A DNA stretch of 64,000 bases from JAAOIF01 sp965206195 (GCA_965206195.1 CBDBIZ010000011.1:1302001-1366000); one strand, 5' to 3'; positions 32,125 through 42,235 are shown, counted from the first letter of the stretch. Numbers and translations are program-made. The notes: a model not told the origin generated them from the letters alone.

Positions 32125-34872
32125 ATGGAAAAAACTTACAATCCTGAACAAATTGAAGCAAAATACCGCACGCTTTGGGAGCATCAAAACTTATTTTCAT
32201 CCGATTTAAATGCCACTAGCGATAATGCTTACTCAATTATGTTGCCGCCGCCAAATGTTACGGGTTCGCTACATATGGGGCATGCTTTCCAGCACACCAT
32301 TATGGATGTGCTAACGCGCTATCATCGTGCTAAAGGTGAGCAAACGCTATGGCAGCCAGGTACTGACCATGCAGGTATTGCCACACAAATGGTGGTTGAA
32401 CATCAATTAGCAGTAGCTAACACCACGCGACATGAGCTAGGTCGCGAGCAATTTACTCAAAAAATTTGGGACTGGAAAAAAAAATCTGGCGGCACTATTA
32501 CCTCGCAAATGCGTCGCCTCGGCGCTTCGGTTGATTGGGAAAAAGAACGCTTTACCATGGACGCGGGACTTTCAGATGCAATTAAAAAAGTCTTTATTCA
32601 ACTGTATAACGAAGGTTTGATTTATCGTGGCAAACGCTTGATTAATTGGGACCCGGTATTGCGCACAGCAGTCTCTGACCTTGAAGTGATTAGCATCGAA
32701 GAACAAGGCTTACTTTGGCATATACGCTACCCGATTACAGGTACGAACGAGTTTATGAGTGTTGCCACCACACGCCCTGAAACCATGCTCGGTGATAGTG
32801 CTGTTGCGGTTCATCCAGATGATAAGCGTTATGCACACCTAATCGGCAAGCGCATTGACTTGCCACTTGTCAATCGTCAAATCCAGATTATTGCTGATGA
32901 TTATGTCGATATGGAATTTGGCACGGGTTGTGTAAAAATCACCCCAGCACATGACTTTAACGACTACGAAATGGGGCAACGCCACAACTTAGCTGTTATC
33001 AATATTCTAACTGATGATGCCAAAATCAACGATACTATTGATAATGCTTATATTGGCATGGATCGTTTTGATGCGCGTCAGCAAATCATCACTGATCTGG
33101 ATAAGCAAGGTTTGTTGGAAAAAATTGAACCACACACACTAATGGTGCCTAGAGGTGATAGAACAAACGCAGTTATCGAACCTTACTTGACAGATCAATG
33201 GTTTGTAAAAATCGCCCCGCTCGCCCGTCCTGCGATTGATGCAGTTAAAAATGGCGATATTCGTTTTATTCCTGATAATTGGTCAAAAACCTATTTTAAT
33301 TGGATGAACAATATTCAAGACTGGTGCATTTCTCGTCAAATATGGTGGGGGCATCGCATCCCTGCTTGGTACGATAATAATGGCAATATTTATGTGGCAG
33401 ACTCTCTAAAGGATGCGCAAGTACAAGCTGGAGCAGGAGTAACGCTAAAACAAGATGATGATGTACTCGACACTTGGTTTTCATCTGCATTATGGCCATT
33501 TTCGACCCTCGGCTGGCCAGAGAAAACCCCAGAATTTTCACGTTTTTACCCGACCAATGTTTTGGTCACTGGCTTCGATATTATTTTCTTTTGGGTTGCA
33601 CGAATGATTATGTTCGGGCTGAAATTCACTGGTGATGTGCCATTTAGAGACATTTACATCACGGGCTTAATTCGTGATGGACGAGGGCAAAAAATGTCTA
33701 AATCCAAAGGCAATGTGCTTGACCCGATTGATTTAATTGATGGTATTAGCTTGCAAGATTTGCTAGAAAAAAGAACTCAGGGCATGATGCAGCCAAAGAT
33801 GGCTGAAAAAATCAAAAAACAAACTAAAAATGAATTTGCCAATGGCATTGCTGCTTTTGGCACCGATGCGCTACGATTTACTTTTGCCGCACTCGCCTCA
33901 TTTGGTCGTGATATTAAGTTTGATTTAAAACGTGTTGAGGGTTATCGTAATTTTTGCAATAAATTATGGAATGCCTCGCGTTTTGTATTAATGAAGCTTA
34001 AAGGTGAAAAAATTAATCCAAACGCTAATTTATCTACGGCAGACAAGTGGATTTTGTCTCGCTTACAAATAACCAAAATTCATGTTGAAAAACATCTAAA
34101 AGATTATCGTCTAGATTTGATGAGTCATGAGCTGTATGAATTTGTTTGGCATGATTATTGTGATTGGTATTTAGAACTCGCCAAGCCATTATTGGCCAAT
34201 GGCAACACCAAAGCAGGGACACAATTTACGCTATTGAAAGTATTAAATGAAATTTTGACTTTGTTACATCCAATTATTCCGTTTATTACTGAAGAAATTT
34301 ATGAGCAATGTCAAGCGTTGACTAATAAGAAAACTAAAAGTTTAATGAGTGAGACTTACCCGCAGATAGCAACGGATTTAATTTCCACGCAAGTTGAGAT
34401 TGAAATCCAGTGGTTACAAACCTTCATCTTAGGTATTCGAAAAATACGTGCAGAAATGAACATTTCACCGTCCAAGCCATTATCTTGCTTTGTGCAAAAT
34501 ATTGGTGCTCAAGACCAACAGTACCTAACAACTTACGCGGCAATACTCAACAGTTTGGGTAAATTAAAAAGTATTATTCAATTATCTCATAGCGAAGAGG
34601 CACCAGAATCAGCTATCGCACTGGTGGGCGAGATGAAAGTGCTGATTCCTTTGGTGGGACTAGTTGACAAAAGTCAGGAGCTGAGTCGCCTTAACAAAGA
34701 AATTGAGAAATTAAACCAACAAAAAATACAATTTTCAACTAAACTTAACAATCATAAATTCATTAGTGGCGCGCCTGAAGCCGTGATTAATAAAGAAAAA
34801 GAAAAGTTAAGTTTGGTTGAGCAAGCGGCCGTTGATTTATCTGCACAATTAGAAAAAATAACCCAGTTATGA
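32125..34872 (+). CDS. valS: Valyl-tRNA synthetase
   Basis: 916 residues from ATG 32125; a GTG at 32113 would add four. Class I signatures are GSLHMGHAF (HIGH) and GQKMSKSKGN (KMSKS). The C-terminus is the usual valine-enzyme coiled coil (LSRLNKEIEKLNQQKIQF). Its stop overlaps the start of the next gene (ATGA). Confidence 0.97.
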   Translation: MEKTYNPEQIEAKYRTLWEHQNLFSSDLNATSDNAYSIMLPPPNVTGSLHMGHAFQHTIMDVLTRYHRAKGEQTLWQPGTDHAGIATQMVVEHQLAVANTTRHELGREQFTQKIWDWKKKSGGTITSQMRRLGASVDWEKERFTMDAGLSDAIKKVFIQLYNEGLIYRGKRLINWDPVLRTAVSDLEVISIEEQGLLWHIRYPITGTNEFMSVATTRPETMLGDSAVAVHPDDKRYAHLIGKRIDLPLVNRQIQIIADDYVDMEFGTGCVKITPAHDFNDYEMGQRHNLAVINILTDDAKINDTIDNAYIGMDRFDARQQIITDLDKQGLLEKIEPHTLMVPRGDRTNAVIEPYLTDQWFVKIAPLARPAIDAVKNGDIRFIPDNWSKTYFNWMNNIQDWCISRQIWWGHRIPAWYDNNGNIYVADSLKDAQVQAGAGVTLKQDDDVLDTWFSSALWPFSTLGWPEKTPEFSRFYPTNVLVTGFDIIFFWVARMIMFGLKFTGDVPFRDIYITGLIRDGRGQKMSKSKGNVLDPIDLIDGISLQDLLEKRTQGMMQPKMAEKIKKQTKNEFANGIAAFGTDALRFTFAALASFGRDIKFDLKRVEGYRNFCNKLWNASRFVLMKLKGEKINPNANLSTADKWILSRLQITKIHVEKHLKDYRLDLMSHELYEFVWHDYCDWYLELAKPLLANGNTKAGTQFTLLKVLNEILTLLHPIIPFITEEIYEQCQALTNKKTKSLMSETYPQIATDLISTQVEIEIQWLQTFILGIRKIRAEMNISPSKPLSCFVQNIGAQDQQYLTTYAAILNSLGKLKSIIQLSHSEEAPESAIALVGEMKVLIPLVGLVDKSQELSRLNKEIEKLNQQKIQFSTKLNNHKFISGAPEAVINKEKEKLSLVEQAAVDLSAQLEKITQL

Positions 34873-35525
34873 AATTAAACAAATTCTTATTTATATCGTT
34901 ATTATTGTTTTATTTAAGTGCTAACGCCGCCCCGTACGTTTACGTTACCGATGTAGTTGATATTCCGCTTCGTTCTGAAAATATTGTACAAAATAATCCC
35001 AGTAACGTTATTAGAACTCTGCCTTCAGGCACTAAACTCAAAATTCTTGCCACTGAATCAGGCTGGACCAAAGTTACCTTTGAACAAACTACAGGCTGGA
35101 TGATTTCGCGCTACCTAACCAATAGTCCGCCAGCTAGAAAGCAATTAGAAAAACTACAACAAAGCACCAACAACGACAAACTCACCATCAGCAAACAAAA
35201 AGAACACAACACACAACTAGAAAAAACACTTAAAAACTTAAAAAAGAATAATGTTGACCTATTGATACAAGTCAATAAAGCCAAAGCTGAAAGACAACAC
35301 ATTGAACAAACTTACGAAGATGCCTTAAAACTTGAGCACGAAAACCAAAAATTAAAAAAAGAAGCCCTACAATTTAAAACAGAAATTCAACTCTTACAAA
35401 ATAACAGTTCAAGCGGTCAAGATGCCAGTGCTAGAAATTGGTTTATCATTGGTGCATTGGTTTTATTTTTTGGATTTATTGTCGGATTTTTATTCTCAAA
35501 ACGTTCACCTCAAAGGAGATACTAA
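34869..35525 (+). CDS. SH3-domain membrane protein with coiled coil (YgiM-like)
   Basis: 218 residues. Signal peptide (MKLNKFLFISLLLFYLSANA), bacterial SH3 domain (YVTDVVDIPLRSENIVQNNP to GWMISRYL), long coiled coil (about 95-180), one C-terminal span (WFIIGALVLFFGFIVGFLF) and a basic tail. This is the TIGR04211/YgiM layout: a periplasmic domain held to the inner membrane, possibly binding peptidoglycan. Overlaps valS by four bases; guaB starts right after its stop. Confidence 0.88.
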   Translation: MKLNKFLFISLLLFYLSANAAPYVYVTDVVDIPLRSENIVQNNPSNVIRTLPSGTKLKILATESGWTKVTFEQTTGWMISRYLTNSPPARKQLEKLQQSTNNDKLTISKQKEHNTQLEKTLKNLKKNNVDLLIQVNKAKAERQHIEQTYEDALKLEHENQKLKKEALQFKTEIQLLQNNSSSGQDASARNWFIIGALVLFFGFIVGFLFSKRSPQRRY

Positions 35526-36986
35526 ATGAACTTACTGAAAACTGCACTCACTTTTGACGATGTGTTGCTGGTGCCAGCACACTCAAGCATCATGCCAAAA
35601 GAAGTTAGTTTAATCACGCAATTAACCAAAAATATTACCCTTAATACGCCGATATTATCCGCAGCAATGGACACCGTTACTGAGGCAAAACTGGCTATTG
35701 CTATTGCTCAGGAAGGCGGTATTGGCATTATTCACAAAAATATGTCAATTCAGCAACAAGCGGCTCAAGTACGCAATGTTAAACGTTTTGAGTCTGGCAT
35801 AATCAAAGACCCAATCAGTATCGATCCAAAATCAAGTATCGCTGATGTATTTGCAATGCAAAACAGACACAATATTTCCGCCTTGCCAGTTGTTAAAGGC
35901 AATACTATTGTCGGCATTATTACTGGGCGTGACGTAAGGTTTGAGACTCGTTTGGATAAAGCCGTTGAAAATCTCATGACCCCGCAGGATAAACTCATTA
36001 CCGTCACTGAAGGTACTGACATGAGAGAAGTTCGTACCTTATTGCAACAACATCGAATTGAGCGCGTTATTATTACTGATGATAAATTTCACTTAAAAGG
36101 TATGATTACCGTTCGTGATATTCAAAAATCTAGCGACTTTCCAGATGCTTGCAAAGATGATGCTGAGCAGTTGCGTGTTGGTGCAGCTGTTGGTGTTGGT
36201 AAAGGCACAACTGAGCGTATTGATGCACTGGTTGAGGCAGGTGTTGATGTGATTGTGATTGATACTGCACACGGGCATTCACAAGGTGTGCTTGAGCGCA
36301 TCAAGCAAACCAAAAGCAAACGCCCTAATTTGGATATTATCGCTGGCAATATTGCCACTGGTGGTGCTGCACTTGATTTAGTTAAAGCGGGTGCAGATTG
36401 CGTAAAAGTTGGTATTGGTCCAGGTAGTATTTGCACCACACGCATTGTGGCTGGCGTGGGTGTGCCACAGATTAGTGCTATTTCAGATGTGGCAGATGCA
36501 CTCAAAGACACTGGTGTGCCATTGATTGCAGATGGTGGCATTCGTTATTCTGGTGACATTGCCAAAGCTTTTGCTGCTGGGGCGTATTGCGTAATGCTTG
36601 GCTCTATGCTAGCAGGCACACAAGAGTCACCAGGCGAAGTGGAGCTTTATCAAGGTCGTTCATACAAATCTTATCGCGGCATGGGGTCTATTGGTGCTAT
36701 GAATCAAGCGCACGGCTCATCAGATCGTTATTTTCAATCAGATTCAAAAGCCGATAAATTGGTGCCTGAAGGTATTGAAGGTCGCGTGCCTTTTAAGGGT
36801 TCAATGCGTCCTATCATCCACCAAATGGTTGGTGGAGTTCGCTCATCAATGGGCTATACTGGCTGTGAAACGTTAAACAAAATGCGTAAAAATGCAGCTT
36901 TTGTGCAAGTTACCTCAGCAGGCATGGTGGAATCTCACGTACATGATGTATCTATCACCAAAGAAGCCCCTAACTACCATCAATAA
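35526..36986 (+). CDS. guaB: Inosine-5'-monophosphate dehydrogenase
   Basis: 486 residues. TIM barrel interrupted by two CBS domains (about 95-200). The catalytic cysteine loop is GPGSICTTRIVAG and the flap is RGMGSIGAM. Converts IMP to XMP, the first step to GMP. It has a strong Shine-Dalgarno (AAAGGAG) inside the previous gene. guaA does not follow. Confidence 0.97.
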   Translation: MNLLKTALTFDDVLLVPAHSSIMPKEVSLITQLTKNITLNTPILSAAMDTVTEAKLAIAIAQEGGIGIIHKNMSIQQQAAQVRNVKRFESGIIKDPISIDPKSSIADVFAMQNRHNISALPVVKGNTIVGIITGRDVRFETRLDKAVENLMTPQDKLITVTEGTDMREVRTLLQQHRIERVIITDDKFHLKGMITVRDIQKSSDFPDACKDDAEQLRVGAAVGVGKGTTERIDALVEAGVDVIVIDTAHGHSQGVLERIKQTKSKRPNLDIIAGNIATGGAALDLVKAGADCVKVGIGPGSICTTRIVAGVGVPQISAISDVADALKDTGVPLIADGGIRYSGDIAKAFAAGAYCVMLGSMLAGTQESPGEVELYQGRSYKSYRGMGSIGAMNQAHGSSDRYFQSDSKADKLVPEGIEGRVPFKGSMRPIIHQMVGGVRSSMGYTGCETLNKMRKNAAFVQVTSAGMVESHVHDVSITKEAPNYHQ

Positions 36987-37126
36987 AAAAAGTCTTGTGA
37001 TGATTTTTTAAAACTTTTCATTCGACAAGTAAATGCTATATTACATCATCAGCAAAGCGATTTTGGGGTTTTAAGTGTAATTTCGATCATTACTTTTTTA
37101 AGTCCGTTAGCATTTTTGCCAAAGTT

Positions 37127-38014
37127 TTAATGCAAATCACCATTCTCAATAATAAATTCTTTAAATTGTGCTGCCATCAGTGAAAGTTTGTGTTTTTGGT
37201 TGTGCACTACATGCCAGTGGCGAGTGATGGGAAATTTCTCAACATTTAGTTGTTTAATGATGCCACTGTCGAGTTCGAGTTTCACTGTGTGTTTGGACAC
37301 AAATCCAATCCCTAATCCTGCTTGAACCGCCTCAATAATGGCTTCATTTGAGTTAATTTCAATATCGGAATTAAACTTCATGCCAGCAATGCGCTCAATG
37401 GTAATGCGTGTGCCTGAACCTTGTTCTCGAGTAATCAGAGTTTCTTGGTTCAGTGTTTTAATGGTATTGTTTTTATTTTTAAGTAGCAGATGATTAGGAT
37501 GAGCGATGGCAATCAGTGGATTTTCCATAAAAGGCTGGGTAGTCAGTGACATATCGCTAGGCGGCTCACCCATAATCACCAAATCAGTCTCGTTATTTTC
37601 TAGTTTTTCAAGTAGTGATTTACGGTTGGTTACCTCTAAGTGAAAAGTCATTTTTGGGCAGGTGTTTTTAAATTTTGCTAATATGCGGCTCACGAATGAG
37701 TTAGTCGTAGTTGCTACTGCAATTTGCAAGTGTCCAGCTTCAGGGTCAAGTGTTTGTTCAATGTCTAATCGAGTTTGTTCTAGTTTAGCAATAACCTCTA
37801 AACAAGTTTGATACAATTTTTTACCAATAAAAGTTGGACTGAGTATTTTGCCTTTGATATTCAGTAAATCAGAGCCAACGTTTTGTGTGAGTTGCTGGAT
37901 TTGCATATATACCGCAGGCTGAGTGATATTGAGTTCTTTACTGGCCTTTGTAAAGCTCTTAAGGCGCACAACTGCCTCAAAGCTATACAGTTGTTTAAGT
38001 GTGTAGTTAATCAT
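37127..38014 (-). CDS. cbbR: LysR-type regulator of the cbb operon
   Basis: 295 residues. N-terminal helix-turn-helix (FTKASKELNITQPAVYMQIQ), then the periplasmic-binding-like sensor domain. Divergent from cbbL with 96 bases between, the standard place for CbbR. It is expected to activate Calvin-cycle genes in response to metabolites such as NADPH. Confidence 0.92.
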   Translation of the reverse strand: MINYTLKQLYSFEAVVRLKSFTKASKELNITQPAVYMQIQQLTQNVGSDLLNIKGKILSPTFIGKKLYQTCLEVIAKLEQTRLDIEQTLDPEAGHLQIAVATTTNSFVSRILAKFKNTCPKMTFHLEVTNRKSLLEKLENNETDLVIMGEPPSDMSLTTQPFMENPLIAIAHPNHLLLKNKNNTIKTLNQETLITREQGSGTRITIERIAGMKFNSDIEINSNEAIIEAVQAGLGIGFVSKHTVKLELDSGIIKQLNVEKFPITRHWHVVHNQKHKLSLMAAQFKEFIIENGDLH

Positions 38015-38048
38015 AAATAAAATTTATTATTTTTTAAATAAAAATGAT

Positions 38049-38076
38049 TTTACATTATTTATTAACTATATATAAT
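38049..38076 (+). promoter_or_regulatory. Predicted cbbL promoter
   Basis: -35 TTTACA (38049-38054), 16-base spacer, -10 TATAAT (38071-38076), 34 bases before the cbbL start, which has the strong Shine-Dalgarno AAAGGAGA. The AT-rich stretch 38015-38048 would be the CbbR-binding region. Confidence 0.6.
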
Positions 38077-38110
38077 GAACATCTTAATTTTAAAAGAAAG
38101 GAGACCTTAA

Positions 38111-39586
38111 ATGGCCAAAGCAAGTGAAATAAAAGGGAAGGAGCGCTATAAATCTGGCGTAATTGCTTATAAAAAAATGGGCTACTGGCAGCCTGACTAC
38201 GAACCAATTTCAACAGATGTAATTGCAATGTTTCGTCTTACACCGTCAGCTGGCGTTGATCCAGAAGAAGTAGCAGCTGGTGTTGCTGGCGAATCTTCCA
38301 CAGCAACTTGGACAGTTGTTTGGACTGACCGCTTAACTGCCTGTGAATTATACCGCGCTAAATGTTATAGATGTGACCTAGTGCCTAACACAGGCCCTGG
38401 TACTGAAACTGAAGCTCAGTATTTCATCTATATCGCTTATGATATGGACTTATTCGAAGGTGGATCTATTGCTAACGTCACTGCTTCTATCATTGGTAAC
38501 GTGTTTGGTATGAAGGCACTTAAAGCACTTCGTTTAGAAGACATGCATTTTCCAGTTGCTTACTTGAAAACATTTGAAGGTCCTGCTACAGGCATCATTG
38601 TAGAACGTGAGCGTATGGATAAGTTTGGTCGTCCATTACTTGGTGCGACAACTAAACCAAAACTAGGTCTATCTGGTCGTAACTACGGTCGTGTCGTTTA
38701 TGAAGCACTTAAAGGTGGCTTGGATTTTGTAAAAGACGATGAGAATATTAACTCACAACCGTTTATGCATTGGCGTGATCGCTACCTTTATTGTATGGAA
38801 GCTGTGAACAGAGCATCTGCTGCTACTGGTGAGGTTAAAGGTCACTACCTAAACGTCACTGCTGCAACAATGGATGAAATGATTGAGCGTGCTGAGTTCG
38901 CTAAGAGCTTGGGCTCTATCATCGTAATGATTGATTTAGTTATCGGTTACACAGCCATTCAAACAATGGCTAAATGGTGTCGTGCTAATGACATGATTCT
39001 ACATTTGCATCGTGCTGGTAACTCAACTTATTCACGTCAGAAAAATCACGGCATGAATTTCCGTGTTATCTGTAAATGGATGCGTATGGCTGGTGTTGAT
39101 CACATTCACGCTGGTACTGTTGTTGGCAAACTTGAAGGTGACCCAGCCATGATTCATGGCTTTTATGATGTACTACGTGAGACGCACAATCCAGTTAATT
39201 TAGCAAACGGTATATTCCTAGAGCAAGATTGGGCTTCTTTGAATAAAGTAATGCCTGTTGCTTCTGGGGGTATTCATGCTGGGCAAATGCACCAATTATT
39301 ACACCATTTAGGTGAAGATGTTATTCTTCAGTTTGGTGGTGGTACTATTGGTCATCCAGATGGTATTCAAGCAGGTGCGGTTGCAAACCGTGTTGCACTT
39401 GAAGTGATGATCCAAGCACGCAATGAAGGCCGCGATTACATGGCTGAAGGCCCTGAGATCTTACAAAAAGCAGCTCAAACTTGTTCTCCATTAAAGGCAG
39501 CATTGTCTACTTGGAAGGATATTACATTTAATTACGAGTCTACTGATACAGCTGACTTTGTAACCACTGCTACTGGCAGTAATTAA
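38111..39586 (+). CDS. cbbL: RuBisCO large subunit, form IC (red type)
   Basis: 491 residues. Active-site lysines are in TTKPKLGLSGRNYGR; the carbamylated lysine is in GGLDFVKDDENINSQPFMHW; loop 6 is GTVVGKLEGD. The N-terminal ERYKSGVIAYKKMGYWQPDY, the length and the linked cbbX place it in red-type form IC rather than green-type IA. Fixes CO2 onto ribulose bisphosphate. Confidence 0.97.
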   Translation: MAKASEIKGKERYKSGVIAYKKMGYWQPDYEPISTDVIAMFRLTPSAGVDPEEVAAGVAGESSTATWTVVWTDRLTACELYRAKCYRCDLVPNTGPGTETEAQYFIYIAYDMDLFEGGSIANVTASIIGNVFGMKALKALRLEDMHFPVAYLKTFEGPATGIIVERERMDKFGRPLLGATTKPKLGLSGRNYGRVVYEALKGGLDFVKDDENINSQPFMHWRDRYLYCMEAVNRASAATGEVKGHYLNVTAATMDEMIERAEFAKSLGSIIVMIDLVIGYTAIQTMAKWCRANDMILHLHRAGNSTYSRQKNHGMNFRVICKWMRMAGVDHIHAGTVVGKLEGDPAMIHGFYDVLRETHNPVNLANGIFLEQDWASLNKVMPVASGGIHAGQMHQLLHHLGEDVILQFGGGTIGHPDGIQAGAVANRVALEVMIQARNEGRDYMAEGPEILQKAAQTCSPLKAALSTWKDITFNYESTDTADFVTTATGSN

Positions 39587-39603
39587 TAAAAGGAGTTTCA
39601 ATT

Positions 39604-40038
39604 ATGATGACTAACTACGGTAATCGCATGACGCAGGGACAGTTTTCGTTTCTGCCAGACATGACTGATGAGCAAATCTCTATGCAACTTAAATATGCGC
39701 TAGATAACAAATGGGCTATTAATATTGAGTACACGGACGATCCACATCCACGTAATACTTACTGGGAAATGTACGGCATGCCTATGTTTGACATGAAAGA
39801 CCCTGCAGGTATTTTGTTGGAGATTAATGAGTGCCGCAAGACCTTTCCAAACTGTTACATTCGTGTAATGGCTTCAGATTCAACACGCGGTGTCGAATCT
39901 GTGACCATGTCCTACATTGTTAATCGTCCTGTAAATGAGCCAGGTTATAACTTGATTCGTGAAGAACGTAATGGTCGTGCCCAAGGTTATACAATTTTGC
40001 CTTACGCTTGTGACAAACCAGAAGGCGAACGCTATTAA
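39604..40038 (+). CDS. cbbS: RuBisCO small subunit, form IC
   Basis: 144 residues, with the C-terminal extension of red-type small subunits (NRPVNEPGYNLIREERNGRA and onward). Core motifs are LDNKWAINIEYTDDPHPRNT and YWEMYGMPMFD. Seventeen bases after cbbL; followed by a terminator-like hairpin. Confidence 0.96.
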   Translation: MMTNYGNRMTQGQFSFLPDMTDEQISMQLKYALDNKWAINIEYTDDPHPRNTYWEMYGMPMFDMKDPAGILLEINECRKTFPNCYIRVMASDSTRGVESVTMSYIVNRPVNEPGYNLIREERNGRAQGYTILPYACDKPEGERY

Positions 40039-40061
40039 TAAGAACGTTATAGCTGAAAGGT

Positions 40062-40092
40062 AAAAGGGGTGGCTTATGTCGCCCTTTTTTTT
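40062..40092 (+). terminator. Terminator or attenuator between cbbS and cbbX
   Basis: AAAAGGG and CCCTTTT arms, with a GC-rich top, are followed by a run of eight T (40085-40092). It would let most transcripts stop after cbbS so that cbbX is made at a lower level. Confidence 0.7.
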
Positions 40093-40140
40093 GATAAATT
40101 TTATAATAATTAGTTTTAAACAAATTTTAGGAGCAGACTT

Positions 40141-41127
40141 ATGGCTGAACCAACAAAGACTGAAGAGAACGAAGAGTCTAAGATAATTTTGCCAGATGAT
40201 ACACCGGTAGATTTACAGCAAGAATTGCGCTTATCCAATGTGCAGGAGGTACTTGATCAACTAGACAAAGAGTTAATCGGACTGCAACCTGTTAAAACAC
40301 GTATTCGCGAAACTGCAGCCCTTTTGTTAGTTGATCGTGTACGCAATAAGATGCATCTTAGCGCTTCTTCGCCCACGCTACACATGAGTTTTACAGGTAA
40401 CCCTGGTACTGGCAAGACCACAGTGGCGCTACGCATGGCTGAGATTCTTCATCGCTTGGAGTATGTACGTACTGGTCAATTGGTTACTGTTACTCGTGAT
40501 GATCTGGTTGGTCAATACATTGGACATACTGCGCCTAAAACCAAAGAAATCATCAAAAAAGCAATGGGTGGCGTATTGTTCATCGATGAAGCTTATTATC
40601 TCTATAAACCTGAAAATGAACGTGATTACGGCGCAGAGTCGATAGAAATTCTGTTGCAAGTAATGGAAAATAATCGTGATGATTTAGTTGTCGTGCTCGC
40701 TGGTTATAAAGAAAAGATGGATACTTTTTTCCATTCAAATCCAGGTATGCGCTCACGTGTTGCCCATCATATCGATTTTCCTGATTACAGTGCAGAGGAA
40801 TTACTGGCGATTGCTAAATTAATGCTAGCAGAGCAGAACTACCGTATGAGCAATGATGCAGCGCAAGCATTGCTTGAATACACAAAACTTCGTATGGCAA
40901 TGATACATTTTGCTAACGCACGTTCAGTTCGTAATGCATTGGATAGGGCGCGCTTGCGCCAAGCCAATAGATTGTTTAATAGTAGCAAAAAGTCAGTGAA
41001 GAAAATTGATCTTATGACCATTGAAGCAGAAGACATACTTGCTAGTCGAGTGTTTCAAGAAGGGGCATTAGATATGGATGGAGATGAGGGTGCTGATATC
41101 GAACCCGAACCCATTGTTGATTCTTAA
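40141..41127 (+). CDS. cbbX: Red-type RuBisCO activase CbbX
   Basis: 328 residues of the AAA+ family. Walker A GNPGTGKTT, Walker B VLFIDEAYYL, pore loop YIGHTAPKTKE, and an arginine-finger region near NPGMRSRVAHH. It removes inhibitory sugar phosphates by pulling the CbbL C-terminus, and in red types is itself activated by RuBP. It has an acidic C-terminal tail. Confidence 0.96.
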   Translation: MAEPTKTEENEESKIILPDDTPVDLQQELRLSNVQEVLDQLDKELIGLQPVKTRIRETAALLLVDRVRNKMHLSASSPTLHMSFTGNPGTGKTTVALRMAEILHRLEYVRTGQLVTVTRDDLVGQYIGHTAPKTKEIIKKAMGGVLFIDEAYYLYKPENERDYGAESIEILLQVMENNRDDLVVVLAGYKEKMDTFFHSNPGMRSRVAHHIDFPDYSAEELLAIAKLMLAEQNYRMSNDAAQALLEYTKLRMAMIHFANARSVRNALDRARLRQANRLFNSSKKSVKKIDLMTIEAEDILASRVFQEGALDMDGDEGADIEPEPIVDS

Positions 41128-41149
41128 GAACCTCAAAGAGACAAATTAA

Positions 41150-41470
41150 ATGACGATAGTAGAATTTCACCAGACCGCAATGGAGGCGCTTGCTGGAGAG
41201 CTTGACAATACTGTTCTAACGGACCTTGTCAAACAAGCGCATGAGATTTCTGATATGGTAGGTTGGGCAGATAGCATTATTGACAAGGAAGATAAGGTCT
41301 CCAATGCTTTTGCTGTGTTGAAAGACAAAGCTCGTGCTAAATACGAAAGCACGAGTAATGAAAATGTTGCGATTTTTCATGATGCAATCAATGACCTTCT
41401 CTCGGCAATTTACCGACATGACAATGACTTAACACCCTCTACTTTTTCCGACAATAGTGATACAGTTTAA
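41150..41470 (+). CDS. Small helical protein linked to cbbX, unknown
   Basis: 106 residues, acidic and predicted helical throughout, with no signal or membrane span (TVLTDLVKQAHEISDMVGWA, then FAVLKDKARAKYESTSNENV). It follows cbbX by 22 bases with AAAGAG upstream, so it probably belongs to the operon. I recognise no family. A role in RuBisCO assembly or activation is only suggested by position. Confidence 0.75.
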   Translation: MTIVEFHQTAMEALAGELDNTVLTDLVKQAHEISDMVGWADSIIDKEDKVSNAFAVLKDKARAKYESTSNENVAIFHDAINDLLSAIYRHDNDLTPSTFSDNSDTV

Positions 41471-41684
41471 CGACAATTAAAATAATCTAAGCTACTTGAT
41501 GATTATTAAGTAGTGCACACAACAAAAAAAGCCATACTAGCACAAGATTACAATTGAGTTTGCTCAACATGACATTGAATAAGATGGCAATGTCACTTTT
41601 TATTCAACAGAATAACCCAGTGTTTAAAGCCAGTGCTACCAAAGAAATGATAGGCATGATTTGCAATTTAATCAGCGAATAAAA
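41471..41684. other. Intergenic region after the cbb operon
   Basis: 214 bases. It includes a 37-codon plus-strand frame from about 41569 to 41682 (MAMSLFIQQNNPVFKASATK near its middle), whose DNA at 41625-41660 resembles 52293-52325 (AGTGCTACCAAAGAAA versus AGCACTACCAAAGAAA). It may be a remnant; I would not call it a gene. Confidence 0.35.
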
Positions 41685-42212
41685 TTAAAAATCTTGCTCG
41701 ACAAAATCCAAATCGATTTGAATATTAGAGTCATCTAACAGCTCTAAACATTTTGGCACAGCTAAAAATACCGCACTTAAGCATACAGCGATAGCATCAG
41801 GCTTGCCTGGCAGGTTAATAATCAAACTCTTACCACGCGTGCCAGCGGTTTGGCGCGACAAAATTGCTGTTGGTACAGTTTTTAAGGAAATAGTACGCAT
41901 CGCCTCAGCAAACCCGTCAAAGATACGCTCACACACCTTGTGTGTTGCCTCAGGAGTAACATCATGTGTGGTAGGTCCTGTGCCGCCCGTAGTAAGGATA
42001 AGATTGCAATTTTTATTATCTGTAAAATCAATTAGAGTTTTTTCAATCAGCGTTTGCTCATCTTTAATAATAATACTGTCTATCTCATAAGGAGATAATA
42101 ACGCATTTTGAATCCAGGCTTGCATAGCAGGACCGCCAATGTCTTGGTACTCGCCACGCGCAGCACGATCGGAAATGGTGACAAAGCCAACTTTAATTTT
42201 TGTCTTGTTCAT
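41685..42212 (-). CDS. mogA: Molybdopterin adenylyltransferase
   Basis: 175 residues. MogA/MoaB fold with TTGGTGPTTHDVTPEAT and GKSLIINLPGKPDAI. The length and the ISDRAARGEYQDIGGPAM start favour MogA over MoaB. Adenylates molybdopterin before molybdenum insertion by MoeA. Last gene of a minus-strand run from moeA. Confidence 0.92.
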   Translation of the reverse strand: MNKTKIKVGFVTISDRAARGEYQDIGGPAMQAWIQNALLSPYEIDSIIIKDEQTLIEKTLIDFTDNKNCNLILTTGGTGPTTHDVTPEATHKVCERIFDGFAEAMRTISLKTVPTAILSRQTAGTRGKSLIINLPGKPDAIAVCLSAVFLAVPKCLELLDDSNIQIDLDFVEQDF

Positions 42213-42235
42213 GATGATGTGAGTTTCAATTTGGA

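Noticed and set aside
41569..41682. 37-codon frame downstream of the cbb operon as a gene.
   Set aside because: Short, without a good Shine-Dalgarno or recognisable features; more likely repeat debris.
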